Shown one piece after another: positions 50,895 to 59,275 of a stretch of DNA of 64,000 nucleotides. Below the pieces are notes generated by a model that was not told where the DNA came from, made no database searches, and saw nothing but the letters and a program-made list of their open reading frames with translations. The position numbers and the translations under genes were made by a program. Source of the stretch: Streptomyces sp. AC550_RSS872 (GTDB lineage: Bacteria > Actinomycetota > Actinomycetes > Streptomycetales > Streptomycetaceae); the NCBI RefSeq assembly GCF_019049285.1, contig NZ_JAGMUL010000114.1:1-64000 (forward strand), in the 5' to 3' direction. The stretch's first letter is position 1. Each line of letters opens with the position of its first letter.

Positions 50895-52265
50895 TCAGCT
50901 GCCCTGCTTGATCAGCTCGTTGCCCTTGGCCTGAGCGTCTTCGAGGGCGTCCTCGGCGCTCTTCTTGCCCTGCATGGCCAGCTGGATCTGGGCCGAGATG
51001 GCGTTCAACTCGCCCGGTGTGAGGGCGACTTCGTCGGCGGTCGCGGTCTTGCGGTCACTGGCGACGATCTTCCGGGCCTCGGCGAAGGGGTCGGTGCCCT
51101 TGACCGACTGGAAGAACGGGTCGTCCAGGGAGGCCGTGGTCGACGGGAAGATGACCACGTTCGGGTCCTTCGCCCACTCCAGCTGGTTCTTCGCGTTGGT
51201 CAAAAACCGCGCGAAGGCGAGTGCGGTCACCGCGTTCTTGCTGGTGGAGGCGGTGCCGATGTACTGCGGGGCGCCGACGGTGTGGCCGAGGTCGTCCAGC
51301 ATGAAGCGGGCGACGCCGGTCTTCTTGTAGACGGTCGGGTTGTTCTGCTGGATGAACCGCAGGAAGTTGGGGTTGGTGGGGCCGTAGACCAGCTTGCCCT
51401 GGCCGTAGACGTTGGCCGGGTCCTGCGTGGAGGAGAGGGAGTCCCGGGGCATTCCGCCGGCCTTGTAGAGCTTGGTCATGGCCTCGACCCACTGGGCGGT
51501 CCTCGGGTCGTCGGCGAAGGTGAACGCCTTGCCGTCGGCGGAGAAGATCTTGATGCCCATCTGCTGCCAGTCCGCCGGGATGCGCAGCTGCGGGTTGGCG
51601 AGGAAGGCGTGGTACTTGCCGCCCGAAGCCTTGGCCACCTTCTCCGCGTCGGCGAACAGCCCGAGGACGGTCGTCGGAGGTTTGGCCGGGTCCAGGCCCG
51701 CCTTCTTCATCAGCTCGGTGTTGAAGGTCTGCACGATGCCGCCGGAGTACCAGGGCAGCACGCTGTGCACCTTGGTGCCCGAGGCGTCCGCGTAGAGGCT
51801 CGATTTCCACAGCGCGGGGACGAACGGCTCACCCGCGTCCGGTGCCTTCTTGTCCAGGTCGATCAGATAGCCGTTCTTGGTGAGCGCGATGGCCGTGTTG
51901 ACGTTGATGTTCACCACGTCCGGCAGCGTGCAGCCCTGTGCGTCGGCGACCAGGCGCTGGGTGAAGGTGGCGTCACCCGGGTCGTCGATCCACTTCACCT
52001 CGGCCCCCGGGTGCTCCTTCTCGAAGGCGGCGATGACGCCGTTGAAGTACGCGCCGAAGTCCTTCTTCAAGTTGGTCGTCTGGAAGGTGATGTCGCCCTT
52101 CACGTCCCCCGTGAGCGCGCCGGGCCCGACGTTCGCCTTGTCGACCTTGCAGCCGCCGGCCGTGGCCTCGCCGTCGTCGGAGCCGCCGGAGAGGCCGCAG
52201 CCGGCGGCCGCGAGTGCCAGGGCGAGGAAACATGCCAGGGATCCGGGAAGTCTGCGTGCGCGCAT
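50895..52265 (-). CDS. sugar-binding lipoprotein of the ABC importer
   Basis: A 456-residue extracellular solute-binding protein, family 1. The signal and lipobox are LACFLALALAAAGC. The mature protein has FQTTNLKKDFGAYFNGV, FEKEHPGAEVKWIDDPGD and LPDVVNINVNTAIALTKNGYL, the typical domain-1 pattern. It is first in the importer operon with a 60-base gap from a copy of the regulator motif (52326-52340). Confidence 0.93.
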   Translation of the reverse strand: MRARRLPGSLACFLALALAAAGCGLSGGSDDGEATAGGCKVDKANVGPGALTGDVKGDITFQTTNLKKDFGAYFNGVIAAFEKEHPGAEVKWIDDPGDATFTQRLVADAQGCTLPDVVNINVNTAIALTKNGYLIDLDKKAPDAGEPFVPALWKSSLYADASGTKVHSVLPWYSGGIVQTFNTELMKKAGLDPAKPPTTVLGLFADAEKVAKASGGKYHAFLANPQLRIPADWQQMGIKIFSADGKAFTFADDPRTAQWVEAMTKLYKAGGMPRDSLSSTQDPANVYGQGKLVYGPTNPNFLRFIQQNNPTVYKKTGVARFMLDDLGHTVGAPQYIGTASTSKNAVTALAFARFLTNAKNQLEWAKDPNVVIFPSTTASLDDPFFQSVKGTDPFAEARKIVASDRKTATADEVALTPGELNAISAQIQLAMQGKKSAEDALEDAQAKGNELIKQGS

Positions 52266-52325
52266 GGGTGCCCTCCTGCGGCCGACCGAGCCGTCTGGTT
52301 CGCTGGTGTTTGTCCGTTCGTTCGC

Positions 52326-52340
52326 TGGTTCAAATCACCA
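52326..52340 (+). promoter_or_regulatory. RpiR-type operator upstream of the ABC importer
   Basis: TGGTTCAAATCACCA is a near-palindrome (TGGTT / CACCA ends). Its first 13 bases are identical to the site at 45562-45574. Confidence 0.65.
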
Positions 52341-52434
52341 ACTTGGACGCTGATTGATGAAAAGGTGGACCAGAATTCATCGGAGGTCAATGGGTTGCCG
52401 GGTTGCTTTTGCGTTCCGTTCCGTTCCGTTCGGT

Positions 52435-53106
52435 TCAGTGCCGGTGCTCGTGGTCGGGGTGCGACGGGTCGCCCGGGTGCTCGTGGCCCGGGGTGTACTC
52501 CACGCCGGTGCGGGCCTGGTCCAGCCAGGCGAAGAACGCCCAGCGGGCTGCCGCCCGGCGTAGCTCGCGCTCTATGCCGGGGCGCGTTCGTTCGTAGGGC
52601 AGGAAGTCGGTGGGTGTGGCCGCCGGGGCGTAGGGGTCTACGCCGCGACTGAGGGAGGCCGGGGTGAGGTAGCGGTCCCGGTTGCGGTCGTAGTAGTCCC
52701 GTATCGCCGCTTCGGGGATGTGCTGCTGGGTTTCCAGGTGGGCGAGCAGGGTGCGGGCGGCGGGGGAATGGGACAGGGCGACGGCGATGATGCTGCCGAG
52801 GTCTGCGACGGTGCGCTCTGTGGGGGGTGCCGCGTCATCCCGTTCGGCGGGTGCGGCGCCGTGGGGGCTGGTCGCGCAGTTCCCCGCGCCCCTTGGCGGC
52901 GTTGCCAAGCCCTGGGCTACACACGCCTGTTGGGCCAGTTCGTCGATCACCAGCACCTGTGTCGCCCAGCGGCGGCGTTGGCGTTCGGCTCTGGCGAGGG
53001 TGTCGGGGCGGGTTTCGAGGTCTCGGGGTGGGACGGATTCGAGGAAGGCGTCCACGCGGGATCTGGGGACTGGGCGGCCGTCGACGAGCGCGGCGTGGTC
53101 CGTCAC
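52435..53106 (-). CDS. parvulin/SurA-N-like protein with an internal repeat insertion
   Basis: A 223-residue cytoplasmic protein. It starts VTDHAALVDGRPVPRSRVD and has IRDYYDRNRDRYLTPASL, the pattern of SurA/parvulin N-terminal domains; relatives carry the unsupported label malonyl transferase. It is His/Pro-rich at the end (HEHPGDPSHPDHEH), possibly metal-binding. The GTG overlaps the mannosidase stop (GTGA) and GGAGGTGA lies five bases upstream, so the two are coupled. Residues RGAGNCATSPHG are translated from a Streptomyces intergenic repeat inserted in frame. A chaperone for the large mannosidase is a guess from coupling. Confidence 0.65.
   Translation of the reverse strand: MTDHAALVDGRPVPRSRVDAFLESVPPRDLETRPDTLARAERQRRRWATQVLVIDELAQQACVAQGLATPPRGAGNCATSPHGAAPAERDDAAPPTERTVADLGSIIAVALSHSPAARTLLAHLETQQHIPEAAIRDYYDRNRDRYLTPASLSRGVDPYAPAATPTDFLPYERTRPGIERELRRAAARWAFFAWLDQARTGVEYTPGHEHPGDPSHPDHEHRH
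52861..52894. repeat. Streptomyces intergenic repeat inside a coding region
   Basis: 'GGCTGGTCGCGCAGTTCCCC' followed by GCGCCCCTT is the common core of Streptomyces intergenic palindromic repeats (compare 7991-8086). It keeps the reading frame of the gene at 52435-53106. Confidence 0.75.
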
Positions 53107-56100
53107 TTCGTCACCTCCAGCACTACCGCCTCCGTGTAGGCGACGCACCCGTGCCAGCCGGCCTTCGCCATCAGCCAGTACGAACCTGGCGGCACCACAC
53201 CGGCGTCCACCTCGATCACGCACTCCGCCTGTTCGCCGCCGGCCACCGTGAAGCCCTGGGCGCCCGGCGTCACGCCCGCCCAGGTTCCCCATGAGGAGAC
53301 CGTCCACAGAGTGCCGCTGATCGGGCCCCGGGTGGTGTTGCGGAGGGTCACGGGGACGCGGGTCCGTTCGCCGCGGCGTACGGTGATCCGTTCGACTCCC
53401 AGCTCTGTCAGGAGGGTTGGGCCCCTGTGCCCGTCCGGCACATCCAGTGCCACCACGTCCTCGTACGTCTGCCCGCCGTACGACAGCCGGGCGGCGAGCC
53501 AGTGCCGCCCCGGCTCGGCGTCGGGCGGTGGCGTCACCGTGACCTCGGCGACCGTGAACCCGCCGGGGCCCAACGCGTACGGCAGCCCGGGCGGTTCGGT
53601 GGACCAGCCGGGCGGGACGTGGAGGCTCACGGTGCCCGAGACCGGTGCGTCGGTCAGCTCCGAGGCGACCCGGAGCGTGGCCGTGACCGGGCCGTCGGAG
53701 ACGGTGAGGGCGGTCGGGGAGACGTACACCGCGACCGGCATGTTGCCGCGTGGGGCGGGGCCGGAGTTGTGGAGCCAGTAGCGGGTGGGGACGGGCTGGG
53801 CCGGCTCGTGGGCGGCGATGCCCTGGCCGGGTGCGGTGGTCGCGTCCGTCGTGGCCAGGACGGTCGCCACCTCGAAGCCGGTCAGGTCCAGGTCGAGGGC
53901 CCCCTGAACGCCGGGTGGCAGCGGCTCGCCGCGCCTCTCCAGTACGTCCGCCCGCGCACCGTCCGTCCACTCCCGCGGCCCGCGCACCCGCGCCCGCACG
54001 GGCCGCCCGTTCACCTCGTGCATCCGGATGACGACCCCGCTCCCGGGGTCCGCCGGCGCCACGCTTCCCCGGGCGAGCGGCGACCCGGCCGGCTTGAGCG
54101 CGTCGAGCAGCACCTCTCCGGCCGGCTCCAGGCCCAGCAGCGCGGTCCTTCTCGGCAGTGCGGCATCCTCGGCCGCCGTCCGCCTCAGCCGCGCCGTCAG
54201 CGGATGGTTGAAGGCGTGTCCCGCCTGCGGCAGCCGCAGCTCGCGCCAGTCGCCCGCGCCCGCGACCACGGCGTACTCGAAGGTGTGGGACCAGCGCTGG
54301 AGCTGGAACGCGGAACCGTCGGGCGCCGTGCGTCGGGGCGGGTCCACCCAGATACCGGACGGCCAGCCCGTGCAGGAACGCATCAGGGACATGTAGAGGT
54401 CGCCGGAGGCGGTCACCACACAGCCGGGTGTCCCCCGGTTCAGCACGGCGAAGCTGCGGCCGTCCCACGCGTCCCCCGGCGGCAGCGCCTCCCCGCCGCC
54501 CGCCGCCGTGGCTGTCAGGACGGCGTCGTCCAGGTCGGCGATCAGTGCGTCCACGGCCTTGGCGTCGTCCTCGGGCCGGGCGCCCGCCACCACGAGCAGC
54601 GGCAGCCGCTCCAGGTCGCGCAGGTCGGCGCCGGGCACCCACTCCTCCCGCAGCGAGGCCCGCGGCGCGACCCATACGGCGGCCACTCCTCGTTCGGCGA
54701 GCTGCCGACGCAGTTCCCGTCCGGCCGCCGGATCCCAGCCGAGGGCCTCCGCGACCAGCGAGTTGCGCTCGGGGGCGCCCACCGCGATCCGGATGTCCGG
54801 CAGGTTGGAGTCGACCTCCAGGTCGCCGTAGCGCGGGCCCCCGGCGATCGTCGAGGTCGCCGTCACACCCACGCGCACCAGGGCCGCCGCGAGCGCGGTG
54901 CCCAGCTCACCGGCGCTGTCCCAGGAGCTGTACACCAACTCGGCGACCCCGATGGACCGTTCGCCGAGCGGCCGCCCGGAGTCGTCCTCGACCGCGACCC
55001 GGGCGGTGGAGCCGATCCCGAACCAGGTGTTGGCCGGATTGTCCAGGGTCCACGGGAACTCCTCGCTGTCCACCTCCACGAACCCGAACCCGCGCCCGAT
55101 CACCGCGTCGGCCACCTCGTGCACCGGCAGCCCGCCCCGCACGTCGGAGGGCCAGCGGACCCGGATGAGGCGGTCCGCGCCGTCGTAGCCGTCGATGGTG
55201 GTGGTGAGGTCGAGGCGGTCGACGCCCTTCCAGAGCGTCAGCTGTTGGGTGTACCGGAACAACCCCAGATCCGCGCGGACGGTGATCCGGGATCCGGCGG
55301 GGGAGTGCTCGACATCGACGTCCGCCGTGACGTCGCGGCCGCGGGCGGCGGTGGTGCCGGTCGGGGTGAGGTGCCAGGGGCCCTCGCCGAAGCGCGGGTG
55401 CCTCGGGTACTCCTCCTGGACGACCAGCTCGTTGCCGATGTCGCCGGGGCGCAGGAGCTCCCGGCCGGCCTCCGTCATCGACCGCAGACTGCTGACGGTG
55501 CCGCCGCGTGCAGGGTCGACCGTCACCTCGTAGAACTCGTTGCGGATCGTCGTGCCCTCGCCACGCGTCCACTCGGGGACCGTACCGTCGGCGAGCGCGA
55601 GCGCCTTGATGCCCATGCCGGGCACCTTCGGGACGACGACCCGGAGTTCGCCGTCCTCCCGTACGGCGGGCAGGGGCAGGCCGGTGTCGTCCAGCGGGAC
55701 GAGCCCCGGGTCGTCGACGGCCAGTACGTCCCCGCGCTCCCAGGTCGCCGCGTTGAAGACCACCAAGTCCGGTGCGCCGCCCGGGAGTTGGGTGACCCTG
55801 CTCGCCAGGGCGTCGGTCGCGTCGGCGTGCACGGTCTCGGCGAGGTCGTGCAGCTCCCGCCAGCCCGTGAGCAGGTCGATGTAGACCTGGTCGGACTCCG
55901 AGCCGGTGATGGCGTCGTGGTGGGCGCCGTAGACCAGCTGCCGCCAGGCCTTGTCGAGCGCCGCGTCCGGATACGGGTGCCCGGTCACCAGCGAGGCGAG
56001 CGTCGCCCAGGCCTCCGCGTCGGCGAGCAGGGTCTCGCCGTGGCGCTGGGCCTGCTTGGTGTCGATGTAGGAGACGTCCTTGCCGGTGTAGACCGGGTTC

Positions 56101-57344
56101 ATGTCCCGTGTCTGCGGGGAGGCCCTGCGGCCCTCCGCCTCCAGCTCCGCGCGGACGGCCGCGAAGAAGTCCCGGGGGATCCCGCTGACGAAGCGCGGCC
56201 AGACGTAACGGGTGTTCCAGTCCCGGTGGATGCCCATCACCCAGCGGCACGGCGGCGCGTAGTCACCGCCGACCGGGAGGAGGACGTTACGGGTGAGTGC
56301 GACCTGCTTGAGCCCCTTGAACAGCTTGAACGCGGCCGCCTCCGCCTCCGGCAGGGTCGGTGTGTTGTCGATCGCCCAGCCGGCGCCGTAGTGGTTGACC
56401 ATGTACGCGGTCAGCAGCCCGCGCCCGGACGGGGCGATCCAGCTGAACTCCGCCGGGAACTGCATCCGGTTCGGGTCGCGCGGCTCCTCGCCGAAGACGG
56501 ACAGGGTCGGTCCCCACTGGTGGAAGGGCCCGCGCGCCCAGGAGCTGGAGCTGACCCCCGCGTCCGCCATCAGCCCCGGGAACTGCGGATCGTGCCCGAA
56601 CGCGTCCAGCTGCCAGGCCGTCTCCGGCGACGCCCCGATGATCCCGCGCTGGAAGCCGTCGCCGTACAGGGCGTTGCGTACGGTCGCCTCGGCGCCGGTG
56701 AGGTTGGTGTTCGGCTCGTTGTAGGTGCCGCCCATGATCTCGACGCGGCCGGTGCGGATCAGCTGGCGCAGGAAGGCGCGCTCCTCGGGGAAGGCGTCCC
56801 AGTAGGGCTTGAGGTAGTCGACCTCCGCGAGCACGAACGTGTACGCCGGGTCGCGCCGGGCCAGATCGCAGTGGGCGCGGACCAGACTCATGCCGGACTG
56901 GCCGCGCGAGTCGAAGGTGCGAGCGGGCAGGCCGGTGCCGGCGGGGTCGTCGGCGACGTCCCAGGTCTCGGTGTAGGCGGCCTGGGTGTTCCACCAGACG
57001 GGGTCGTAGTGGAAGTGGCTGACCATGAACATGGTCCAGCCGGGCTCGGCGGCCGTGAACGCGGCGGACTGCTCTGCCCTCAGGGCCGGGTCGTCGGCGT
57101 CCTCGGCCGTGACCCTGAGGTGCGTACGGTCGCCGGGGGCCAGGTCGGTCGTCACCGGTATCTCGGCCCGTGCGGTGCCGTCGTCCCCCGTGGTCACCTC
57201 GGCGGTGCCGTGGACACCCGGGCCCTCGACGGTGAGGCGGACCGTCCGTCCGGGGGTCCCGCCGATCTCCACGGTCACCACCTGCCGCGGATGGTCCTCG
57301 GTACCGACGAAGAGCTCGGTCGACTCGACAGAGATGACGCGCAT
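53103..57344 (-). CDS. GH38 alpha-mannosidase, multidomain
   Basis: A 1413-residue enzyme without signal peptide. Residues ~1-100 form an Ig-like domain; the GH38 catalytic domain (~100-420) has VSHFHYDPVWWNTQA (zinc His/Asp) and AWQLDAFGHDPQFP with the nucleophile Asp. The mid and C-terminal beta domains follow, and the end (~1230-1410) carries NEW3/NPCBM-associated repeats, including PGWSTEPPGLPYALGPGGF. It cleaves alpha-mannosides; a cytoplasmic site fits imported mannosyl oligosaccharides. The ATG at 57344 has AGGAG. The protein is longer than usual GH38 enzymes because of the extra beta domains. Confidence 0.9.
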   Translation of the reverse strand: MRVISVESTELFVGTEDHPRQVVTVEIGGTPGRTVRLTVEGPGVHGTAEVTTGDDGTARAEIPVTTDLAPGDRTHLRVTAEDADDPALRAEQSAAFTAAEPGWTMFMVSHFHYDPVWWNTQAAYTETWDVADDPAGTGLPARTFDSRGQSGMSLVRAHCDLARRDPAYTFVLAEVDYLKPYWDAFPEERAFLRQLIRTGRVEIMGGTYNEPNTNLTGAEATVRNALYGDGFQRGIIGASPETAWQLDAFGHDPQFPGLMADAGVSSSSWARGPFHQWGPTLSVFGEEPRDPNRMQFPAEFSWIAPSGRGLLTAYMVNHYGAGWAIDNTPTLPEAEAAAFKLFKGLKQVALTRNVLLPVGGDYAPPCRWVMGIHRDWNTRYVWPRFVSGIPRDFFAAVRAELEAEGRRASPQTRDMNPVYTGKDVSYIDTKQAQRHGETLLADAEAWATLASLVTGHPYPDAALDKAWRQLVYGAHHDAITGSESDQVYIDLLTGWRELHDLAETVHADATDALASRVTQLPGGAPDLVVFNAATWERGDVLAVDDPGLVPLDDTGLPLPAVREDGELRVVVPKVPGMGIKALALADGTVPEWTRGEGTTIRNEFYEVTVDPARGGTVSSLRSMTEAGRELLRPGDIGNELVVQEEYPRHPRFGEGPWHLTPTGTTAARGRDVTADVDVEHSPAGSRITVRADLGLFRYTQQLTLWKGVDRLDLTTTIDGYDGADRLIRVRWPSDVRGGLPVHEVADAVIGRGFGFVEVDSEEFPWTLDNPANTWFGIGSTARVAVEDDSGRPLGERSIGVAELVYSSWDSAGELGTALAAALVRVGVTATSTIAGGPRYGDLEVDSNLPDIRIAVGAPERNSLVAEALGWDPAAGRELRRQLAERGVAAVWVAPRASLREEWVPGADLRDLERLPLLVVAGARPEDDAKAVDALIADLDDAVLTATAAGGGEALPPGDAWDGRSFAVLNRGTPGCVVTASGDLYMSLMRSCTGWPSGIWVDPPRRTAPDGSAFQLQRWSHTFEYAVVAGAGDWRELRLPQAGHAFNHPLTARLRRTAAEDAALPRRTALLGLEPAGEVLLDALKPAGSPLARGSVAPADPGSGVVIRMHEVNGRPVRARVRGPREWTDGARADVLERRGEPLPPGVQGALDLDLTGFEVATVLATTDATTAPGQGIAAHEPAQPVPTRYWLHNSGPAPRGNMPVAVYVSPTALTVSDGPVTATLRVASELTDAPVSGTVSLHVPPGWSTEPPGLPYALGPGGFTVAEVTVTPPPDAEPGRHWLAARLSYGGQTYEDVVALDVPDGHRGPTLLTELGVERITVRRGERTRVPVTLRNTTRGPISGTLWTVSSWGTWAGVTPGAQGFTVAGGEQAECVIEVDAGVVPPGSYWLMAKAGWHGCVAYTEAVVLEVTK

Positions 57345-57393
57345 GGGGCTCCTACGAGTGCTCGTGGGGAGCCCCATCCTGGCGCAACGGGAT

Positions 57394-57434
57394 GATTCAA
57401 ACAACCACTTTCCTGTTGATCAGGTGGTTGATCC
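57394..57434. promoter_or_regulatory. operator between the mannosidase and the RpiR gene
   Basis: GATTCAAACAACCAC (57394-57408) and AGGTGGTTGATCC (57422-57434) form an inverted pair of the motif, 50-90 bases upstream of the mannosidase ATG and 20-60 bases beyond the end of the RpiR gene. Confidence 0.55.
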
Positions 57435-57452
57435 ATACACTCCGAGCCGGGT

Positions 57453-58337
57453 TCAGCGAGTCCGGCGGTTCTTCACCGCGTGCCGCGGGGTGATGTGGTC
57501 CGTCAGGGCGAGCGAGGCGCTGGCGCGCTGGTAGGAGACCTGGCCGACCCGGACGTAGAGGCAGTCGACGATCATCAGGACGGAGTGCCGGCCGCCGATG
57601 CTGCCGGTGCGGAAGCTGGTCTCCGAGGTGGCCGAGATGAGCCGGATGTCGGCGGCCTTGGCCAACGGGGAGCGCGGGTCGGTGGTGATGGCGATGGTGG
57701 TGGCGCCCCGCTCCTTGGCCATCTCGAACGGTTCGAGGGTCTCGCGCGTGGCCCCGGAGTGCGAGATGCCGATGGCCACGTCGGCCGGGGTGAGCAGGGC
57801 CGCTGAGGTGGCCGCGCCGTGCACCTCGGTCCAGCCGCGGACCTGGCAGCCGATGCGGAACAGCCGGGTCTCCGTCTCCTGGGCGACCGCGCCACTGCCG
57901 CCGACGCCGTACACGTCGATGCGGCGGGCGCGGGCCAGGGCCTGGGCGGCGCGTTCGAGGGCGTCGAGGTCGATCCGCTCGATGGTCTGCTGGATCGCGC
58001 GCAGATCCGCGCTGCCGACGACCTGGACGACCCGCTCCAGGCTGTCGTCCGGCGAGATGTCGGGGCCGATCTCGGCGCTGCCCCAGTCGGAGACCTCGCC
58101 CCGGCCGCGTTCCTGGGCCAGCTCGATCAGCAGATGCTGGTAGGAGTCGAGCCCGATGGCCCGGCAGAACCGGGTCACCGTCGCCTGGGAGGTACCGGTG
58201 CGCCGGCCCAGCTCGGCGGCCGAGCAGTGGGTGACGGCGGCCGGATCCTCCAGGATCAGCTCGCCCACCTTGCGCAGGGACCCGGCCAGCCGGGGCAGTT
58301 CGGTGCGGATCAGTGTGGTGACGTCCGTCGGGGGCAT
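57453..58337 (-). CDS. RpiR-family transcriptional regulator (HTH plus SIS domain)
   Basis: A 294-residue regulator. The N-terminal HTH_6 domain has CSAAELGRRTGTSQATVTRFCRAIGLDSYQHL; the SIS domain (~125-260) has IDVYGVGGSGAVAQ and DVAIGISHSGATRETLE that bind phosphosugars. It is the only regulator gene in the island and the natural candidate to bind the shared TGGTTCAAATCAC-like motif, with a sugar phosphate (for example GlcNAc-6-P) as effector. Confidence 0.92.
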   Translation of the reverse strand: MPPTDVTTLIRTELPRLAGSLRKVGELILEDPAAVTHCSAAELGRRTGTSQATVTRFCRAIGLDSYQHLLIELAQERGRGEVSDWGSAEIGPDISPDDSLERVVQVVGSADLRAIQQTIERIDLDALERAAQALARARRIDVYGVGGSGAVAQETETRLFRIGCQVRGWTEVHGAATSAALLTPADVAIGISHSGATRETLEPFEMAKERGATTIAITTDPRSPLAKAADIRLISATSETSFRTGSIGGRHSVLMIVDCLYVRVGQVSYQRASASLALTDHITPRHAVKNRRTR

Positions 58338-58425
58338 GGGGAGAAGGTACCAGCCACCGTTTTTCTCACAGCTTGAATACCAGGACCGAGAGCTCCATTG
58401 CCCGTGCCGCTCGGTGTGTGATTTA

Positions 58426-58462
58426 TTGATTCACCAATGCAGAGTACAAGGTGGTTCAATCC
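58426..58462. promoter_or_regulatory. operator upstream of the SIS-domain gene
   Basis: TTGATTCACCAA (58426-58437) and GGTGGTTCAATCC (58450-58462) are inverted copies of the motif, about 50-85 bases upstream of the SIS gene start and in the region shared with the RpiR gene. Confidence 0.6.
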
Positions 58463-58510
58463 ATCAGGCCATCAGGCCCGGTCAGTGGGCCCAGCAGTGG
58501 GGAGTGACCC

Positions 58511-59275
58511 GTGTCCGACGAGTCTGTGAGCGCCCGGCGCTTCGTACGCGACAGCATGGCCGTCCTCGACCGCCTGACCGGGTCCTCCCACGAGGATGTG
58601 GCCCGCGCCGCCGGACTCATCGCCGACTGCGTACGGACGGACGGTGTGATCCAGGCCTTCGGCACCGGCCACTCCCAGGCGATGGTCCTCGAAGTCGCGG
58701 GCCGGGCGGGCGGGTTGGTGCCCACCAACCGGATCAGCATCGCCGACCTCGTCCTGTACGGCGGTGAACCGCCGAGCGTCCTCGACGATCCGCTCCTGGA
58801 GCGCGAGCCCGGTGTCGCCGCCCGCCTCTACGAGCTGGCGGCCCCGCACCCCCAGGATCTCTTCGTCATCATCTCCAACTCCGGCGTCAACAACGTCATC
58901 GTCGAGATGGCCCTGCACGCCAAGGAGCGGGGCCACCGGATCCTCGCCCTCACCTCCCTCGCCCACACCCGGGCCGTCCCCGCGGGACACGCCAGCGGCA
59001 AGAAGCTCGCCGACCTGGCGGACGTCGTCCTCGACAACGCGGCCCCGCCCGGCGACGCGCTGCTGGAGCTGCCCGGCGGCGGCGCGGTGTGCGCCCTGTC
59101 CACGCTCACCGGCGTGATGCTGGTGCAGATGGCCGTCGCGGAGGCCTCGGGGCTGCTCCTCGCCGCCGGGGAGCGGCCGCCGGTGTACGTCTCGGCCAAT
59201 GTGCCCGGAGGTTTCGAGGGCAACCTGGAACTGGAGAAGCGGTACGCCGGACGGATCCGGCGTACCGCGAGCTGA
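58511..59275 (+). CDS. SIS-domain phosphosugar protein (UPF0309 type)
   Basis: A 254-residue protein with one SIS fold: VIQAFGTGHSQAMVLEVAGRAGG, DLFVIISNSGVNNVIVEMAL, and ILALTSLAHTRAVPAGHASGKKL. It matches UPF0309, predicted isomerases or lyases of aminosugar phosphates. In this island it may convert or isomerise GlcNAc-6-P. The start is GTG at 58511 (encoded GTGTCCGACGAG), with GGGGAGTGA upstream. Confidence 0.85.
   Translation: MSDESVSARRFVRDSMAVLDRLTGSSHEDVARAAGLIADCVRTDGVIQAFGTGHSQAMVLEVAGRAGGLVPTNRISIADLVLYGGEPPSVLDDPLLEREPGVAARLYELAAPHPQDLFVIISNSGVNNVIVEMALHAKERGHRILALTSLAHTRAVPAGHASGKKLADLADVVLDNAAPPGDALLELPGGGAVCALSTLTGVMLVQMAVAEASGLLLAAGERPPVYVSANVPGGFEGNLELEKRYAGRIRRTAS

Noticed and set aside
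53427..57395. 1322-residue open frame antisense to the mannosidase
   Set aside because: Mirror of the mannosidase coding sequence with no recognisable domain.
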